DNA of 64,000 nucleotides, from contig OW804096.1 in the NCBI GenBank assembly GCA_942159475.1, positions 90,685,784-90,749,783 of the forward strand. The letters are read 5' to 3'. The notes beneath the pieces are model-generated. The model saw only the letters and a list, made by a program, of their open reading frames with translations. It made no database searches and was not told the origin of the DNA. The position numbers and the translations under genes are program-made. Below are positions 31,752 through 42,453 of the stretch, one piece after another. Origin of the DNA: Sthenelais limicola (lineage: Eukaryota; Annelida; Polychaeta; Phyllodocida; Sigalionidae). The stretch's first letter is position 1. The number at the start of each line of letters is the position of its first letter.

Positions 31752-32475
31752 TATTAGAGCTGCGCAATCTCAGATTTTGGTGCTTTATTAGGGCTTTTGC
31801 CTTTTGGAGATCATTATCTGAGAGAGAAGCTCTTGAGAGGGCGTCAGCCATTATCATCTCTGCCCCTGGAAGGTGGGAGAACATGTATGTGACTTGTTTT
31901 CTCATCGAGTGAAACCATAGTGCCCTGGCGCAAGCTGCCAAGGTGTCGTCGCGCGGTTTTCCCCCGCGATACGCGTGGACTGCGGCTGTGTTGTGTATGT
32001 GCACCTGGCCTCCTTTATGGCTGTCATCAGTAAAAAGCCTGGCGGCTGCCAGACAATTGATCGCTTCAAGGTGGTTTATTGAGCGGTCTGCTCTGTCAGC
32101 TGGGGAGAATTCATGCATGTAACAGTCGGTGCCGTTCGTTGCCCCGCCTCCTCTCAGGCAGGCATCAGCCCATATAGTCATTCTGACGTCATTCCTTGGT
32201 ATTATGACCATTCCGTTGAAGTTGCGGACAAATGTGAAGAACCATTTGATGTCAGACTTGACTGCCTTTGATATGAATATGTCATTTCCTTTTGCTGCTC
32301 TAAGGGCAGCAAGCATCCTCTGCATGTAGAGTCTGGCGGGTATGACAGCCCTGGCTATATGTGCTATTTTTCCTGTAATGCTTTGCATCTGTTTAGTGGA
32401 GGCATGCTGTTTGTTAGTTATGTAGGCCAGGCACCTGATGGTGTCAAGCAGCTTGTCCTCCGGTATGGTTAGCAA
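31720..32475 (-). pseudogene. RT thumb + RNase H (YR element 1)
   Basis: 251 codons. The N-terminal part is the RT thumb/connection. The RNase H domain is at about residues 100-220, with the catalytic Asp in WADACLRGGG, Glu in HLEAINCLAAAR, and a late Asp in MADALSRAS. A frameshift near 32500 separates it from the RT palm. Confidence 0.85.
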
Positions 32476-32556
32476 GTTCTGTTTGGTGTCGATGACGATG
32501 CCTAACCATTTGACACAGTTACTCGTATATTGTGTCTTCTCATTCGCTACTTGAAG

Positions 32557-33574
32557 TCAAAGGCGTTCAAATAGAGCACAGGTGTAGTCAAGCGATTGTT
32601 GGGCCTTGTCTTGTGTCTCGCCGATCAGGATTACATCATCCAGATACATCTTCGCTGTGATGCCTTGTTGTTGAAGGTGGCGAACTATAAAGTCAGCGAC
32701 TGTCTGCATCACGAAGGATGAGGCTCTCGCGCCGAATGGTAGAGCCCTATCTACATAGTACTTGTCGTCAACTCTGATCGCTGTCAAGGGCCAATCGAGG
32801 GGGCATATCAGGAAGTGGCGGTAGGCCCGCTTAAAGTCCACCACAGCCATATATGGAGAGCCGCCCATGTGGTTGATTATATCTACCGCGTCCATCACCG
32901 TTGGAAGGGCGTGGTGCGCTGGCGTTGCATCATATCTATTCTTCATTATAAATCTATTCACTCCCCCGTCGGGGAAAGAATAATCTACAAATATTTGGCG
33001 TTCATTCGGGTCCTGCTTTGGGCGAGTCATTAGAGGGCTTGTTATGCACCAGGGCGTGAAGGGAGATGTGTCGAATGGGCCCGCTAGCGCTTTGTGTTGT
33101 CTCTCTTTCCTCACATATTCCCTGACGTGGGAGAGGTGTTGTTGCGCAGATGTATGGTTGTCGACTGGGGCCGCCCGTATACTGTAAGGGGAAACCATGT
33201 TGTATGCCATTTATCACTATCTGATTGCTTGGATGGCCTGTGGCGATCAGTCTCCATTCATCTGGGTGTAACATTATGGGGATATGTATCTTTGCTCCTT
33301 TCCAATTTGGGCAGTTCTTGGCTCGAGTAGCATCATATATACGTGCCATATCGTGGTCCATACTCCTATTGGGGAAAGGCCAGTTTGTGTAATTATTGAA
33401 GTTGGCATTTTGGGCGCCTTCAATATATTGCGGTGGTTCAGTTTCATCGTTAATTTGATGTTGAAATTGTTCAATGACAGGGCATTGGAGTTCCTCTCGG
33501 GTTTTTCCCACTTCTGGGAGTTGAACCTTTTCCCATGGCTGTAAGTATTGGTGCCTGGTAGGGACTTCCGTCAA
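32557..33574 (-). pseudogene. Reverse transcriptase palm region (YR element 1)
   Basis: Two overlapping frames (33574-33002 and 33210-32557) joined by a frameshift near 33200. RT signatures include VVDFKRAYRHF, ALPFGARASSFVMQ and the catalytic MYLDDVILIGE. The sequence is of DIRS-superfamily type. The first frame begins with TTG directly at A1 and no gag precedes it, so a deletion removed the 5' part. Confidence 0.85.
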
Positions 33575-33723
33575 TTAAAATTTTATATATCAGAAGTGAT
33601 GTCGAGTGTTTGAGAGAAGTTTGAAGAATGGCGGAGGAGCAGTGGTGGTAATAGTTCCAGAGGGGGGCGCCACTCTCAATGCCCGATCATCACAGACTCC
33701 CTCTGCCGAATATCCACCTCATT
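33573..33723 (-). repeat. A1 repeat of YR element 1
   Basis: 5' terminal repeat (minus strand) and direct copy of 20396-20545. The RT reading frame opens immediately inside it. Confidence 0.9.
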
Positions 33724-36240
33724 AAATTTTAGAGATTGGTATTTGCATTTTAACTATCTACTTGAAAGTCAGTAACCAGTGGTATAATTCTACAGACTTT
33801 TTAATCAGCCCGACCTACTCCCAAGGAATGAATCAATCAAGACTGTTTTTCTCCCTAACCCAACTGCCTATAACCAAATCAGAACCCACCATGCCCAACA
33901 TAATACCTAATTATTATATATTCATTTGTCACAGAAAGTTAAGGCGTCTATGAATTGATCGTTTTCAAATGATGGATCAAATTAGGGTAAGAAACGTCTC
34001 CCGCATATCAATCTGAGTCATTTGAAAAACACCCTCATTCAATCGGATTATATTGACTACAAAAGAATACTTTAATAACACTTTATTGCCATCGTATATA
34101 AAATAGGTAATTTCAGTCACCACCGAATGGGTATAGGGGTTAGCTGTGGAAAAAAATGTCTCAAGATATAACAAGAACATGGTCTACTTTTACTTGGTCA
34201 TCTAATCACTTTTGAAGTAGCTATAGGCTACTGCGTCAATGAATGGCCTTAGCCGCAACAGAAATGAATTAGGATTACAGTATTTAATATCAAAATTAAG
34301 TCATGTCTACATCACGACTGAAATTTCTCAATATAGGGTATAACATGCCATCTCGCCTATCAAAATATATACGCATATATATATATGGCGGGAATTATAT
34401 ACATTCGATGCGCCAACTGATGCAGGAAATTAAAGCCTATTATTTGTGGGACGTGTCGTTCCGACGTCAACCAAAGTTCTGAGGTAATTCTTGAGGCATT
34501 GAGGAATCCCCCTTAAAACATCATTGTTTGGGATGCTAGGGAATATTCGAACTTAGACTAGTGCAAGTCTAATAGGGTACACCCCTTCCACACTGCTTCA
34601 CTAACATGCATCGCAACAAAGCGAATTCGCTGTCATTCCAGTAAGATTGTTTTACTATTTCAGACGGTAGGCTATGCATTTTCCAAGCAGCATATTATAC
34701 GGAACCCGTATTCTGATTAATGCGCATCGTCACTCTTGCATATTCCATCGAATTTGTCTCATTTGCTTTAGCCAATCTGGAATCTAGGACTGGAATAGAG
34801 CTTGGGGTATCCCCTTGTGTGGTATTCCAACAAAAAGCTATGTTCATACAATGACCCTAGGGGCCAGCAACCCCTTCTACTGTATATGACAACATAGCCA
34901 TGGAAGATAACGGCAGTGCTCTAGGAAGATGTGCTTCACTCCTTTGTGCCAAGTTGCCAGCAATGATATCGCATGAATGAGAGATATAGGTGATCTAAAG
35001 CCCGCTTCCGAACCTTGAGTGTAGTGGCGGTTGACGAGTGCGGAGACAGACAGTTGGGTCCCCGGGGAGGCGCCCAGATGGAATCCGCAGACACCAACTC
35101 GAGGACTGCACACCTGCGCCGCCTGAAGGTCAGGGGGAAGACGAATGGAAGAGCATAAATAAGGAGGAGCGAGTCAAAAAACATTGCTACAAGACGGACT
35201 GCAGAAAGGGGATAGCCATTAGGAAACTGACACAAAGGCAATATAGCGACACAGAACGAAGAAATCAAAGAAAGCCAAGTGGAATAAAGTAGTTAAAAAG
35301 TGGATGCAATGAAATAGAAAGGAAAAGCAGGGAAAAGCAAAGGAAGCCATCGCTTAGGGCAAAAACATGTCACCAGACAAGATTAAGAAGAATTCGCGAG
35401 TGAGGTTCGGACACGTTGCAATGTCCATTAATGAATGGTTGACAAAGGAACTCCCCGGAACCCATATTCTGATTAGTGCCTACGTTGCTAATGACAACTC
35501 TTCTAAATAAATTAATTAAAATGATCACCAGCAATTACTGGTCGTTACCAAAGCGACAAAGGACCATAACCTTTTCATTAACTTAATTTGTAAATCTTGA
35601 TCCCTGCTATTCATAGTCGTCACTGTTTTGCAGGGGGCGATATTTTATCCCGTGGTGAAATCGATTTTCTGTGCTTCGGACTTCCCCACTTTCGCACCTC
35701 AATAGCTACCGTACCTCTGAGTTAAGAATCTGTCAGTAGCAAGAACACTGAGTGTGTTTTTCTCACGAGAAGTAATCCTGAGCATTTCAAAGCATCTACC
35801 CATAGATTTGTCGCCTACATATTCTATTTTTCTTGCGTGACACTAAAGCGCCCTTCAAAGTCCTACAGCTCTCATGACATCAATTTCTTCATTATTCTTT
35901 TGGATTTCGGATACATTTGCTGTAGTATTAGCAAAATCTGTGTTAAATCATGCGACTTTCTATAGTGTATAAGGAAAACTGCCAGAAAACTGTTTCTCTA
36001 GCGCTTTGGGCATAGCTTCGAGTATGAAGTCCATTATTGTTTTTAGAAGTGACATTGGTTCAAGTAGCGTGGAGCAAGACGCAGCCCTCAACATAATAAA
36101 GTTCCAGATTCTTCACTAAAGCAATGAATCAGATTCATGAGGTATATTTAGGAGCGGTTATATGGGGCATACTAATTGTTGAATAATTAGGCCAATCGAT
36201 TGAATAATCTCTCTTCTATATAGATTTTTATTTGAAATAT
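33724..36240. other. Gene-free stretch
   Basis: AT-rich, with an AT run near 34375 and a diverged duplicate of GGAACCCATATTCTGATTA (about 34699 and 35458). The frame at 35038-35292 is Lys/Arg-rich and unrecognised. No gene is supported. Confidence 0.5.
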
Positions 36241-36246
36241 TAAAAA

Positions 36247-36510
36247 GCGTTTTGCCCCACCTGTGGGGCAAGATGCCTTCCCTGGTGGGGTAAGAAGCCA
36301 GGTAGTGTTTGCCCCACCGAAATAGTTTTTCTAAAATTTATACCTAGATCTATTACTAATCATGTTTCTGTATTTAAGAACAAGATTAATACTGATACCA
36401 CAATTTTAAAAATTAAGCGAAGATGCACATGTGGGGCACGACGCCAAGGAGTGGGGCAAGACACCAAGGAGGCATCTTGCCCCATCTCTAGAAAGGCGTT
36501 TTACCCCAGT
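36247..36510. repeat. GGGGCAAGATGCC inverted-repeat unit
   Basis: GGGGCAAGATGCCTT at 36266 is inverted as GGAGGCATCTTGCCCC at about 36469. GCGTTTTGCCCCA and GCGTTTTACCCCA flank as direct copies. It is probably a small MITE-like repeat. A related fragment, GTCTTGCCCCAC, is at about 44668. Confidence 0.45.
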
Positions 36511-36899
36511 CAGACACAAATCATGTGACAGGCCACCATATTGAAATACTTCGAGCTAATGCACTTACCCCGCACCCCCAGGGAAGTGGGGGAATGGTAG
36601 GGGAATGTCTGAGAAAACATTCCCCCACCCAGGCGGAGATTTCCCGTAGTTTACAGCAATATCAACTGGATGGGAGGGGGAATGTCTTCCAGTGCCCACT
36701 CTATACCTTGCTTCCCAAGAGAGGAATAGCATTGCATGAAATATATCACAAATAGATATGGGATGATCACAATTAGATATGAGATTATGATAAATATAGC
36801 TTTGGTAAAACTACCACATCCTTGGGAGATCTTCACAGACTTGGATCATTCAAGATTCTACATGATGCTGACAGTTTTGCAATTATTTTGGTGTACAGA

Positions 36900-37035
36900 A
36901 TTACTCTCTCTCTCTAGTGTTGGGGCTAGGGTTGGTTCGGAGGTGTTAGTGGTGGGGTCATGGGGGTTAGGGGGGAGGGTAGGGGCGGTAGGGGGTAGGG
37001 GGCTAGGGGATGGGGACAGGGGGCTAGGGGGTAGG
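36900..37035 (+). repeat. G-rich GGGGGTAGGGGGCTA tract
   Basis: Dense runs of 3-6 G separated by TA, CTA or ACA, so it could form G-quadruplexes. It resembles a degenerate telomere-like array and is similar to 44110-44245. Confidence 0.7.
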
Positions 37036-37175
37036 GGGATAGGCGGCTTTCCATCCTGTACAGTCATTTTTGACAGCATGTACAACTAGATGGTAAGATG
37101 CACAGTCAACCCCTAACTAGCCCACACAGTGTTTTGGACAGCAGCTGCAGAGGCATACTGTATACAAACTGCAAC

Positions 37176-37274
37176 CACATATGTGTCTCTTGACTTGTTG
37201 AATATAATATTGACGAAGGAGTGGACAAACACAGGTATGGCCTGAACCACATAAACATGAGGTTTATTACACCA
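37176..37274 (-). repeat. B2 repeat of YR element 2
   Basis: 99 bp, essentially identical to 37465-37563, starting CACATATGTGTCTCTTGACT. Confidence 0.9.
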
Positions 37275-37294
37275 TAAACATATACATAGATAAA

Positions 37295-37466
37295 GAAAAA
37301 AAATTTCTGATGTGCGTGCGGGTCAGTGGATGGGCGTGGAGTGAGGAATGGACGAGGGGGAGCGAATGTTATGGATTATGACGTAACGTCCATGGATGCG
37401 GTGGGCGTGGTTACCGCATCGGGTCACCAAGGTCACGACAATATAATCGGTGACGGGTCACCTGCA
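37295..37466 (-). repeat. A2 repeat of YR element 2
   Basis: About 172 bp, near-identical to 41424-41594. It contains GATTATGACGTAACGTCCAT, a partly palindromic CRE-like core. Its end overlaps B1 by two bases. Confidence 0.9.
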
Positions 37467-37563
37467 CATATGTGTCTCTTGACTTGTTGAATATAATATT
37501 GACGAAGGAGTGGACAAACACAGGTATGGCCTGAACCACATAAACATGAGGTTTATTACACCA
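37465..37563 (-). repeat. B1 repeat of YR element 2
   Basis: Direct copy of B2. It lies 21 bases downstream (minus strand) of the recombinase stop. Confidence 0.9.
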
Positions 37564-37584
37564 AACCAGGCCAAACCGAAGAAA

Positions 37585-38525
37585 TTATGAAGATAGCATG
37601 TCGGCAGTGAAAGAATCCACTTTCAATTTTAAGTCCAGGTCTGGTGTAATGTAAGAATCTACACTAGATGATAACCAATGTCCCCTGGCTTTAATATCCG
37701 ATAGATTAACACCAATCGACGACATGTAAGTTGCTCCTCCTCGTCTAAGTGATTGTGTAGAATACACGCCAGACAGTCCAGCTTTACTGACTAAGTCGCA
37801 CAAAAAGTTCTTGATTTCCTCATAGGAAGGGTTGGGTATTTTATTGGTGGCGAATAGCAAGGCTGAATCAGGAAGAGGTGAAGATGCCCAAAATCTTGAA
37901 AGCCAATATACCGCACATAGAGGGCGTTTACCTAGTTTCACTAAAGGTAAATTGAAGGGCTTGGAAGTAGTCTTAGACGATTTCACATTGATGATCACGC
38001 CCCATGGGACACATGTAATATCCTTCCTTGATAAGCTGTGAGGAGATGAAATAATGTGGCCAACACGTAACAATGATCTAAACAAAAACAAGATCATGGC
38101 CCATAGTTTAACTTGAGTCTTTGAGGAAGTATTCACAAAGGGAACATTTTCCAGAGATGAGACGGTAGAAGGGGATCGGCAGGCGTGGGACTTGCCCCTG
38201 GAAGTTTACCGATACCCTTGATAACCGATTTAATCACTGGGTGAGACAACGCTGGGCAGTCAATCATCCTCAAACGGGCACCAAAGATAACGCCCGATAG
38301 GTAAGTTGATACAGAAGAAACTTTCATGAATCCTGACAGATAGGCAGCGTACATACATAAGGTGTCTAGACGAATAAGCGATGATGGTAACCCATTAGCG
38401 TGAAGAAACGATTTAAATGCTGTCCACTGGCGTTCCCTCTGACGCAAAGTGGAAGGGGCTACTGATGCCGACTGAAGATCCTTGACCTTGGTCATCCACC
38501 TGTCCATTCCTACAAGGATATTCAT
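37585..38525 (-). pseudogene. Tyrosine recombinase of YR element 2, one frameshift
   Basis: The N-terminal SAM-like domain (38525-38133, STLRQRERQWTAFKSFL) and the catalytic domain (38136-37585) are in different frames with a 4-base overlap near 38136. The catalytic motifs are intact: the first Arg in LLRVGHII, the box SLRRGGAT, GHW, and the nucleophile Tyr in DSYITP. It should resolve and integrate the circular DNA intermediate. The single indel is either inactivating or, less likely, recoded. The 5' end overlaps the RT/RNase H frame by over 100 bases. Confidence 0.85.
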
Positions 38526-40392
38526 TGTTAAAACAACATAGTCCAGCCTCACTCAGGATTGAATAATCAACAGGTTCACTTAGGTATGGAAGGCGAGATA
38601 GGAAGTCAGCAACAATATTGTTTTTCGTATTGATATAATGAGGTATTAGCTCTATTCCATAAATAAACATAACCCAATATAGTTCGTATAGCCATTGCAT
38701 GCAAGTACGATTGATGCTGACGCCTGACGTAAGCATGGCTACCACCTGGGTGTTGTCAATGAAGCAATGTACGCTACAATTCTTGAATAGATGCTTCCAT
38801 CTCTTCACCCCCAATAAAATGGGAAACAGTTCCTGAACATTGATATTGTCCCATTTAACATTTTCAGAAGGGGACTGGGCAATGTGATTACACGTTGAAT
38901 CTATCCAAGGCACAGTATGTATGCCCCAACCTCCTGCTATCCAGTCGGATCCCATGAAAATACCAAATCCTCTACTGGATGAGTCTGACACCATAGGAAG
39001 ATGGTATTCACGCCTGGACAATAGACCCACGCCATTAAATACCTTACAAAAGGCGTGCCACCAGTCTAAGTCTCTCCTGAAGGCATCTGAAATTGTTGAT
39101 CTATGCAACTTCTTACACAACATCACTTTGTAAAGGTCAAACATACGATGACAAAAAGTACGCCCACCTTTAAATACAGCAGCACAGTGGGCTAAATAGC
39201 CACATAATCTTTCTAATTCTTTTTTAGAAATATACTCAGACATTTTCACATTGTTCAGAAGAAGTCGAAGCTTGTCAATTTTGGTCTGAGGTAGGCGAAC
39301 TGTCATGGTCACAGAATCAACTTCAAATCCTAGGTAGGTGCATGACGTAGCCGGCGTGGTAACCTTATGCCATGCTACATAAAATCCAAGAGATCGCAAA
39401 AAGGATATAAGGGTATTTCGGGCGAGGGAACATGCATGGAGGGAATTAGACGCCAGGAAAAAGTCGTCCAGATAATTTACTACACGCACATCGTACAATG
39501 TATACATAGAATCAGCAATGAAGTTAGAAATATTATCAAACACACAAGGACCGATACGTAATCCAAAGCACAAGCGATTGTCAGTTAAATATCTCTCTTT
39601 CCCATCAATAGTCCAGCGAAATCCACACAGTGTACGATGGTCCGGATTAACTGCTACGGCTCTATAGGCCGATTTAATATCAACCACACACATATAATCT
39701 CCAGGATGTACCATATTCGTAGCATCGTCAATATTTTTATACGAAAAGGATCGTATAAGAGAAGAACAATGAAAATTAACCGAAGACTCATCTGGTCGAG
39801 AACAGTCGGTTATAGGCCTGACACTACCGTCAGGTTTAAATATTGCTCCTAGGGCGTGTATGCATTTAGGTTTATCATTTACTACCGAGACATAACCTTC
39901 AAGTATTTCATTAGCAACAATTTTATCCATTTTGATACGTGCTGAATCCTCTAGAATAGAGGAATAATTCGGTAGGTCATACGCCTCTACTGGCGTGTCT
40001 ACCACATCAATACCGTCAATCGTATAGTAGAAAACATCAAGATACTTTGTAAATATATCACAACCTTGATAGAATAAAGAAGCCGCAACTCTGCACGGTT
40101 TCAATTGAACGGGTAAGCCACCCAAAACATGTACACAACTACAGATACCATGAAAACATTTATCGTAAACCTTGACCGAACGGCCCTTAGCAGATGTAGG
40201 AGAGACAAAAATCAATCCCTCTTCATTATCACAAGAACCATCAAGATAAAATTTTGCAATACGATTACAAATAGATGTATAAACACATTTGTCATGGTTA
40301 TGAAGTTGAAAAACATTTACCGGGAGAGAATCAGGGGAACAAGCAACTGTCGAAGGTAAGGATTCGCCGATCTCGATGACTGTGGCCTCCAT
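38413..40392 (-). CDS. Reverse transcriptase-RNase H (YR element 2)
   Basis: About 659 residues from the ATG at 40392 (frame open to 40434). The RT palm carries CVVDIKSAYRAV, LCFGLRIGPCVFD and the catalytic VVNYLDDFFLAS at about residues 250-330. The thumb follows. The RNase H fold has SDSSSRGFGIFMG (Asp), NVQELFPIL (Glu), FIDNTQVVAML (Asp) and IVADFLSRL (Asp). DIRS-superfamily type. No stop or frameshift is seen. An N-terminal region of about 190 residues precedes the palm and is unassigned. Confidence 0.92.
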   Translation of the reverse strand: MEATVIEIGESLPSTVACSPDSLPVNVFQLHNHDKCVYTSICNRIAKFYLDGSCDNEEGLIFVSPTSAKGRSVKVYDKCFHGICSCVHVLGGLPVQLKPCRVAASLFYQGCDIFTKYLDVFYYTIDGIDVVDTPVEAYDLPNYSSILEDSARIKMDKIVANEILEGYVSVVNDKPKCIHALGAIFKPDGSVRPITDCSRPDESSVNFHCSSLIRSFSYKNIDDATNMVHPGDYMCVVDIKSAYRAVAVNPDHRTLCGFRWTIDGKERYLTDNRLCFGLRIGPCVFDNISNFIADSMYTLYDVRVVNYLDDFFLASNSLHACSLARNTLISFLRSLGFYVAWHKVTTPATSCTYLGFEVDSVTMTVRLPQTKIDKLRLLLNNVKMSEYISKKELERLCGYLAHCAAVFKGGRTFCHRMFDLYKVMLCKKLHRSTISDAFRRDLDWWHAFCKVFNGVGLLSRREYHLPMVSDSSSRGFGIFMGSDWIAGGWGIHTVPWIDSTCNHIAQSPSENVKWDNINVQELFPILLGVKRWKHLFKNCSVHCFIDNTQVVAMLTSGVSINRTCMQWLYELYWVMFIYGIELIPHYINTKNNIVADFLSRLPYLSEPVDYSILSEAGLCCFNNEYPCRNGQVDDQGQGSSVGISSPFHFASEGTPVDSI

Positions 40393-40521
40393 GTTGCCAC
40401 CAGTACTAGCCTTTACATCAGGAGAGTTCGACAAATTATCACAAGTTTCTACCTCTACTATGAGAGATGGTTCAAGATCAATCCGACAGTCGCCACCACC
40501 TACCCGATCCTCTACCGCATC

Positions 40522-41382
40522 CTATTTGTTTGTCTTCGCCGTAACGCAGCCCTTGGCGCCATGGTCTGACGCACCGCAAGAAGAACAACGATGAGGGAAG
40601 TCACAAGGATTCTTCGAGCATCCCAATCCGTTAAATTTAAAGCAGACTTTATCCTTGGTGTTTCTGCCTTTAGAAGTCGAAGTAGACGCCTTTGCAGAGG
40701 ACGCCCGACGAGAATTTTCAAAAGAATAATGACAGAGAACTTCCTCCTGTTTAGTCTCGCCGAACGCCACCAAACCTTTCTTGTTTGCCCTGGTCCTGAC
40801 AGCCGCGTCATACATCAGAGAAGCTTTAAGGGTGTACATGGACGACGAATTTTTCTCCGTCATAGTGATGCAATGCGACAATACGCCCAAAAGTTCATCA
40901 TGGGGGCGAGAGTCACCAACCATTTTCTCCAACAGCTGAAGATTTAACAATAGCAAAGTGTCAAAGTTCTCTATAACCTCACCCTTCTCAAGAAACTGCT
41001 CCCGGTCAAACCGACCAACTCTTTTACGGGATGAACTAGCCCTCCTTCGACGCACAGGTATTTCGTAAATCGAACTTTCCACACTATCATTACGATGTCT
41101 AGAGTCATTGTCATCCTTGAACATCGATCTGGAGCTACGAGTGTTGAACAATACTTCCGATGAAGAACTAGAACTTGCTACTTCAGCCGATTTCTTGTCG
41201 AGCTTCTCAACTGTGTCCAAGATAGTTTTCATCATGCCTTCCAGGCCGTTGACACGCCCCGTCAACAAATCGGCCTTCTCCGAAGCAGACATTTCTTCAG
41301 GTATGTCATTATTCTTCTGCCTCGTACAATTCTTTCCTGTCTTACCGTCATGAACAGTGTTACAATGACTACAATGACCCAT
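40522..41382 (-). CDS. Gag-like protein with zinc fingers (YR element 2)
   Basis: 286 residues from the ATG at 41382. The N terminus has a Cys/His cluster (GHCSHCNTVH), followed by a coiled-coil-like helix, a Ser/Arg-rich stretch, a helical core, and a C-terminal pair of zinc sites: CFKFNGLGCSKNPCDFPH (CCCH type) and CSSCGASDHGAKGC (CCHC knuckle-like). This fits a nucleocapsid that binds the element RNA. The stop is 130 bases before the RT ATG, so RT is a separate cistron or uses reinitiation. Confidence 0.85.
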   Translation of the reverse strand: MGHCSHCNTVHDGKTGKNCTRQKNNDIPEEMSASEKADLLTGRVNGLEGMMKTILDTVEKLDKKSAEVASSSSSSEVLFNTRSSRSMFKDDNDSRHRNDSVESSIYEIPVRRRRASSSRKRVGRFDREQFLEKGEVIENFDTLLLLNLQLLEKMVGDSRPHDELLGVLSHCITMTEKNSSSMYTLKASLMYDAAVRTRANKKGLVAFGETKQEEVLCHYSFENSRRASSAKASTSTSKGRNTKDKVCFKFNGLGCSKNPCDFPHRCSSCGASDHGAKGCVTAKTNK

Positions 41383-41423
41383 GTTGTCGAAAATTTTTGA
41401 CAAATTCACAGCAAAACTTAGCA

Positions 41424-41594
41424 GAAAAAATTTTCTGATGTGCGTGCGGGTCAGTGGATGGGCGTGGAGTGAGGAATGGACGAGGGGGAGCGAATGTTAT
41501 GGATTATGACGTAACGTCCATGGATGCGGTGGGCGTGGTTACCGCATCGGGTCACCAAGGTCACGACAATATAATCGGTGACGGGTCACCTGCA
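41424..41594 (-). repeat. A1 repeat of YR element 2
   Basis: 5' terminal repeat immediately upstream of the gag frame. It probably holds the promoter. Confidence 0.9.
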
Positions 41595-41622
41595 CTATCT
41601 ATTGGGCGATTAGTCCCTGAAG

Positions 41623-41720
41623 TTGTAGGGGGGGTTCGTTGTCTGTTTGCTTAGGGACCCCCACCGAGGCGATAGCCGAGGTGGGGTCCCGGGCAAACAG
41701 ACAACGAACCCCCCCTACAA
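41623..41720. mobile_element. 98-bp foldback element, perfect hairpin
   Basis: Arms 41621-41650 and 41693-41722 are perfectly complementary over 30 bp, and an inner stem (GGGACCCCCACC with GGTGGGGTCCC) extends it. Direct copies of CTGAAG flank it (41617-41622 and 41721-41726), as expected of a 6-bp target duplication. No coding capacity. It lies just outside the A1 end of YR element 2. Confidence 0.75.
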
Positions 41721-41728
41721 CTGAAGGG

Positions 41729-42010
41729 TCTAATTGCTTTAGTCCAGAATTGTTGTGATCCACAATCAACCACCAATTTATCGGCGAGGGGTTTTCCCGT
41801 TCGCGCAGACGCCCAGAATACCGACAACCAAAGGATCGAATTGCTTTAGTCTCGAATTGTTGGGAATCTACTCTCACTGGCAAATCAACATTAACTACAA
41901 CCACCAACAATATTGCGAACTAATAAGATACTTACGGCACACAGTATCGCTACCTGAACACTACCACTACCACTACCACTCCCACTCCCACTACCACTCA
42001 TGTGACCCAT
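41729..42010. repeat. Short duplicated block and CCACTA microsatellite
   Basis: TAATTGCTTTAGTCCAGAAT at 41732 recurs in diverged form as GAATTGCTTTAGTCTCGAAT near 41839. A (CCACTA)n/(CCACTC)n tract lies at about 41960-42000. Confidence 0.6.
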
Positions 42011-42453
42011 CCCCCGTCCACACACTGGCCTCGCTCGCCGCATAGGATAGGAAGGGGTCATAGTGTATACGGAGGGGAGGGAGGGCTACAGTTCCCCAAT
42101 GTTACTTGTTATCTTTAGAAGTAAAATCTCAAATTGAAACTAAAACCTATAATACAATTTGCCATTAAAGAAAATACTTGTATGCTCTTAAAATTAATCG
42201 TTGAATAGTGAGGAGGCATAAGCCCTTTACATTGATGCTGACAAATAAACGCTAGATTTGAAAGAAGTGCATAGTCTTAAAGTAAATAATGTCTCTGTTT
42301 AAGTTCTTCCTATTTTTCAGTGTGTAAAGAGTCTCTTCGGTGTTGATGTATATTAGTGTACAATTGTTAATTTTTAATGTCACATAATGAGGACATTTGC
42401 GCAAACCCAAGGCAATGTGACAAAATCTAAGTCAATAAGAGGACCAACACAAG

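Larger units (their letters stand above)
20131..33723 (-). mobile_element. YR retrotransposon 1, split direct repeats, two nested insertions
   Basis: Read on the minus strand the order is A1 (33723-33573), RT, RNase H, tyrosine recombinase, B1, A2, B2. This A1-ORFs-B1-A2-B2 layout is the split-direct-repeat signature of PAT/Ngaro-type YR retrotransposons. Removing the two inserts (20761-27807 and 28405-31373) leaves about 3.6 kb. No gag is present: the RT frame starts right at A1, so an internal deletion is likely. RT and RNase H carry several frameshifts. The element is dead and older than both insertions. Confidence 0.85.
37176..41594 (-). mobile_element. YR retrotransposon 2, nearly intact, split direct repeats
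   Basis: Minus-strand order: A1 (41594-41424), gag, RT/RNase H, tyrosine recombinase, B1 (37563-37465), A2 (37466-37295), B2 (37274-37176). This compact 4.4-kb PAT/Ngaro-type element has all three genes and both repeat pairs. The only obvious lesion is one frameshift in the recombinase near 38140. Repeats are almost identical, so the copy is young. It is clearly distinct from YR element 1 in repeats and protein sequence. Confidence 0.9.

Noticed and set aside
35038..35292. Lys/Arg-rich frame of 84 codons
   Set aside because: No motif or homology recognised. The composition follows the local purine bias.
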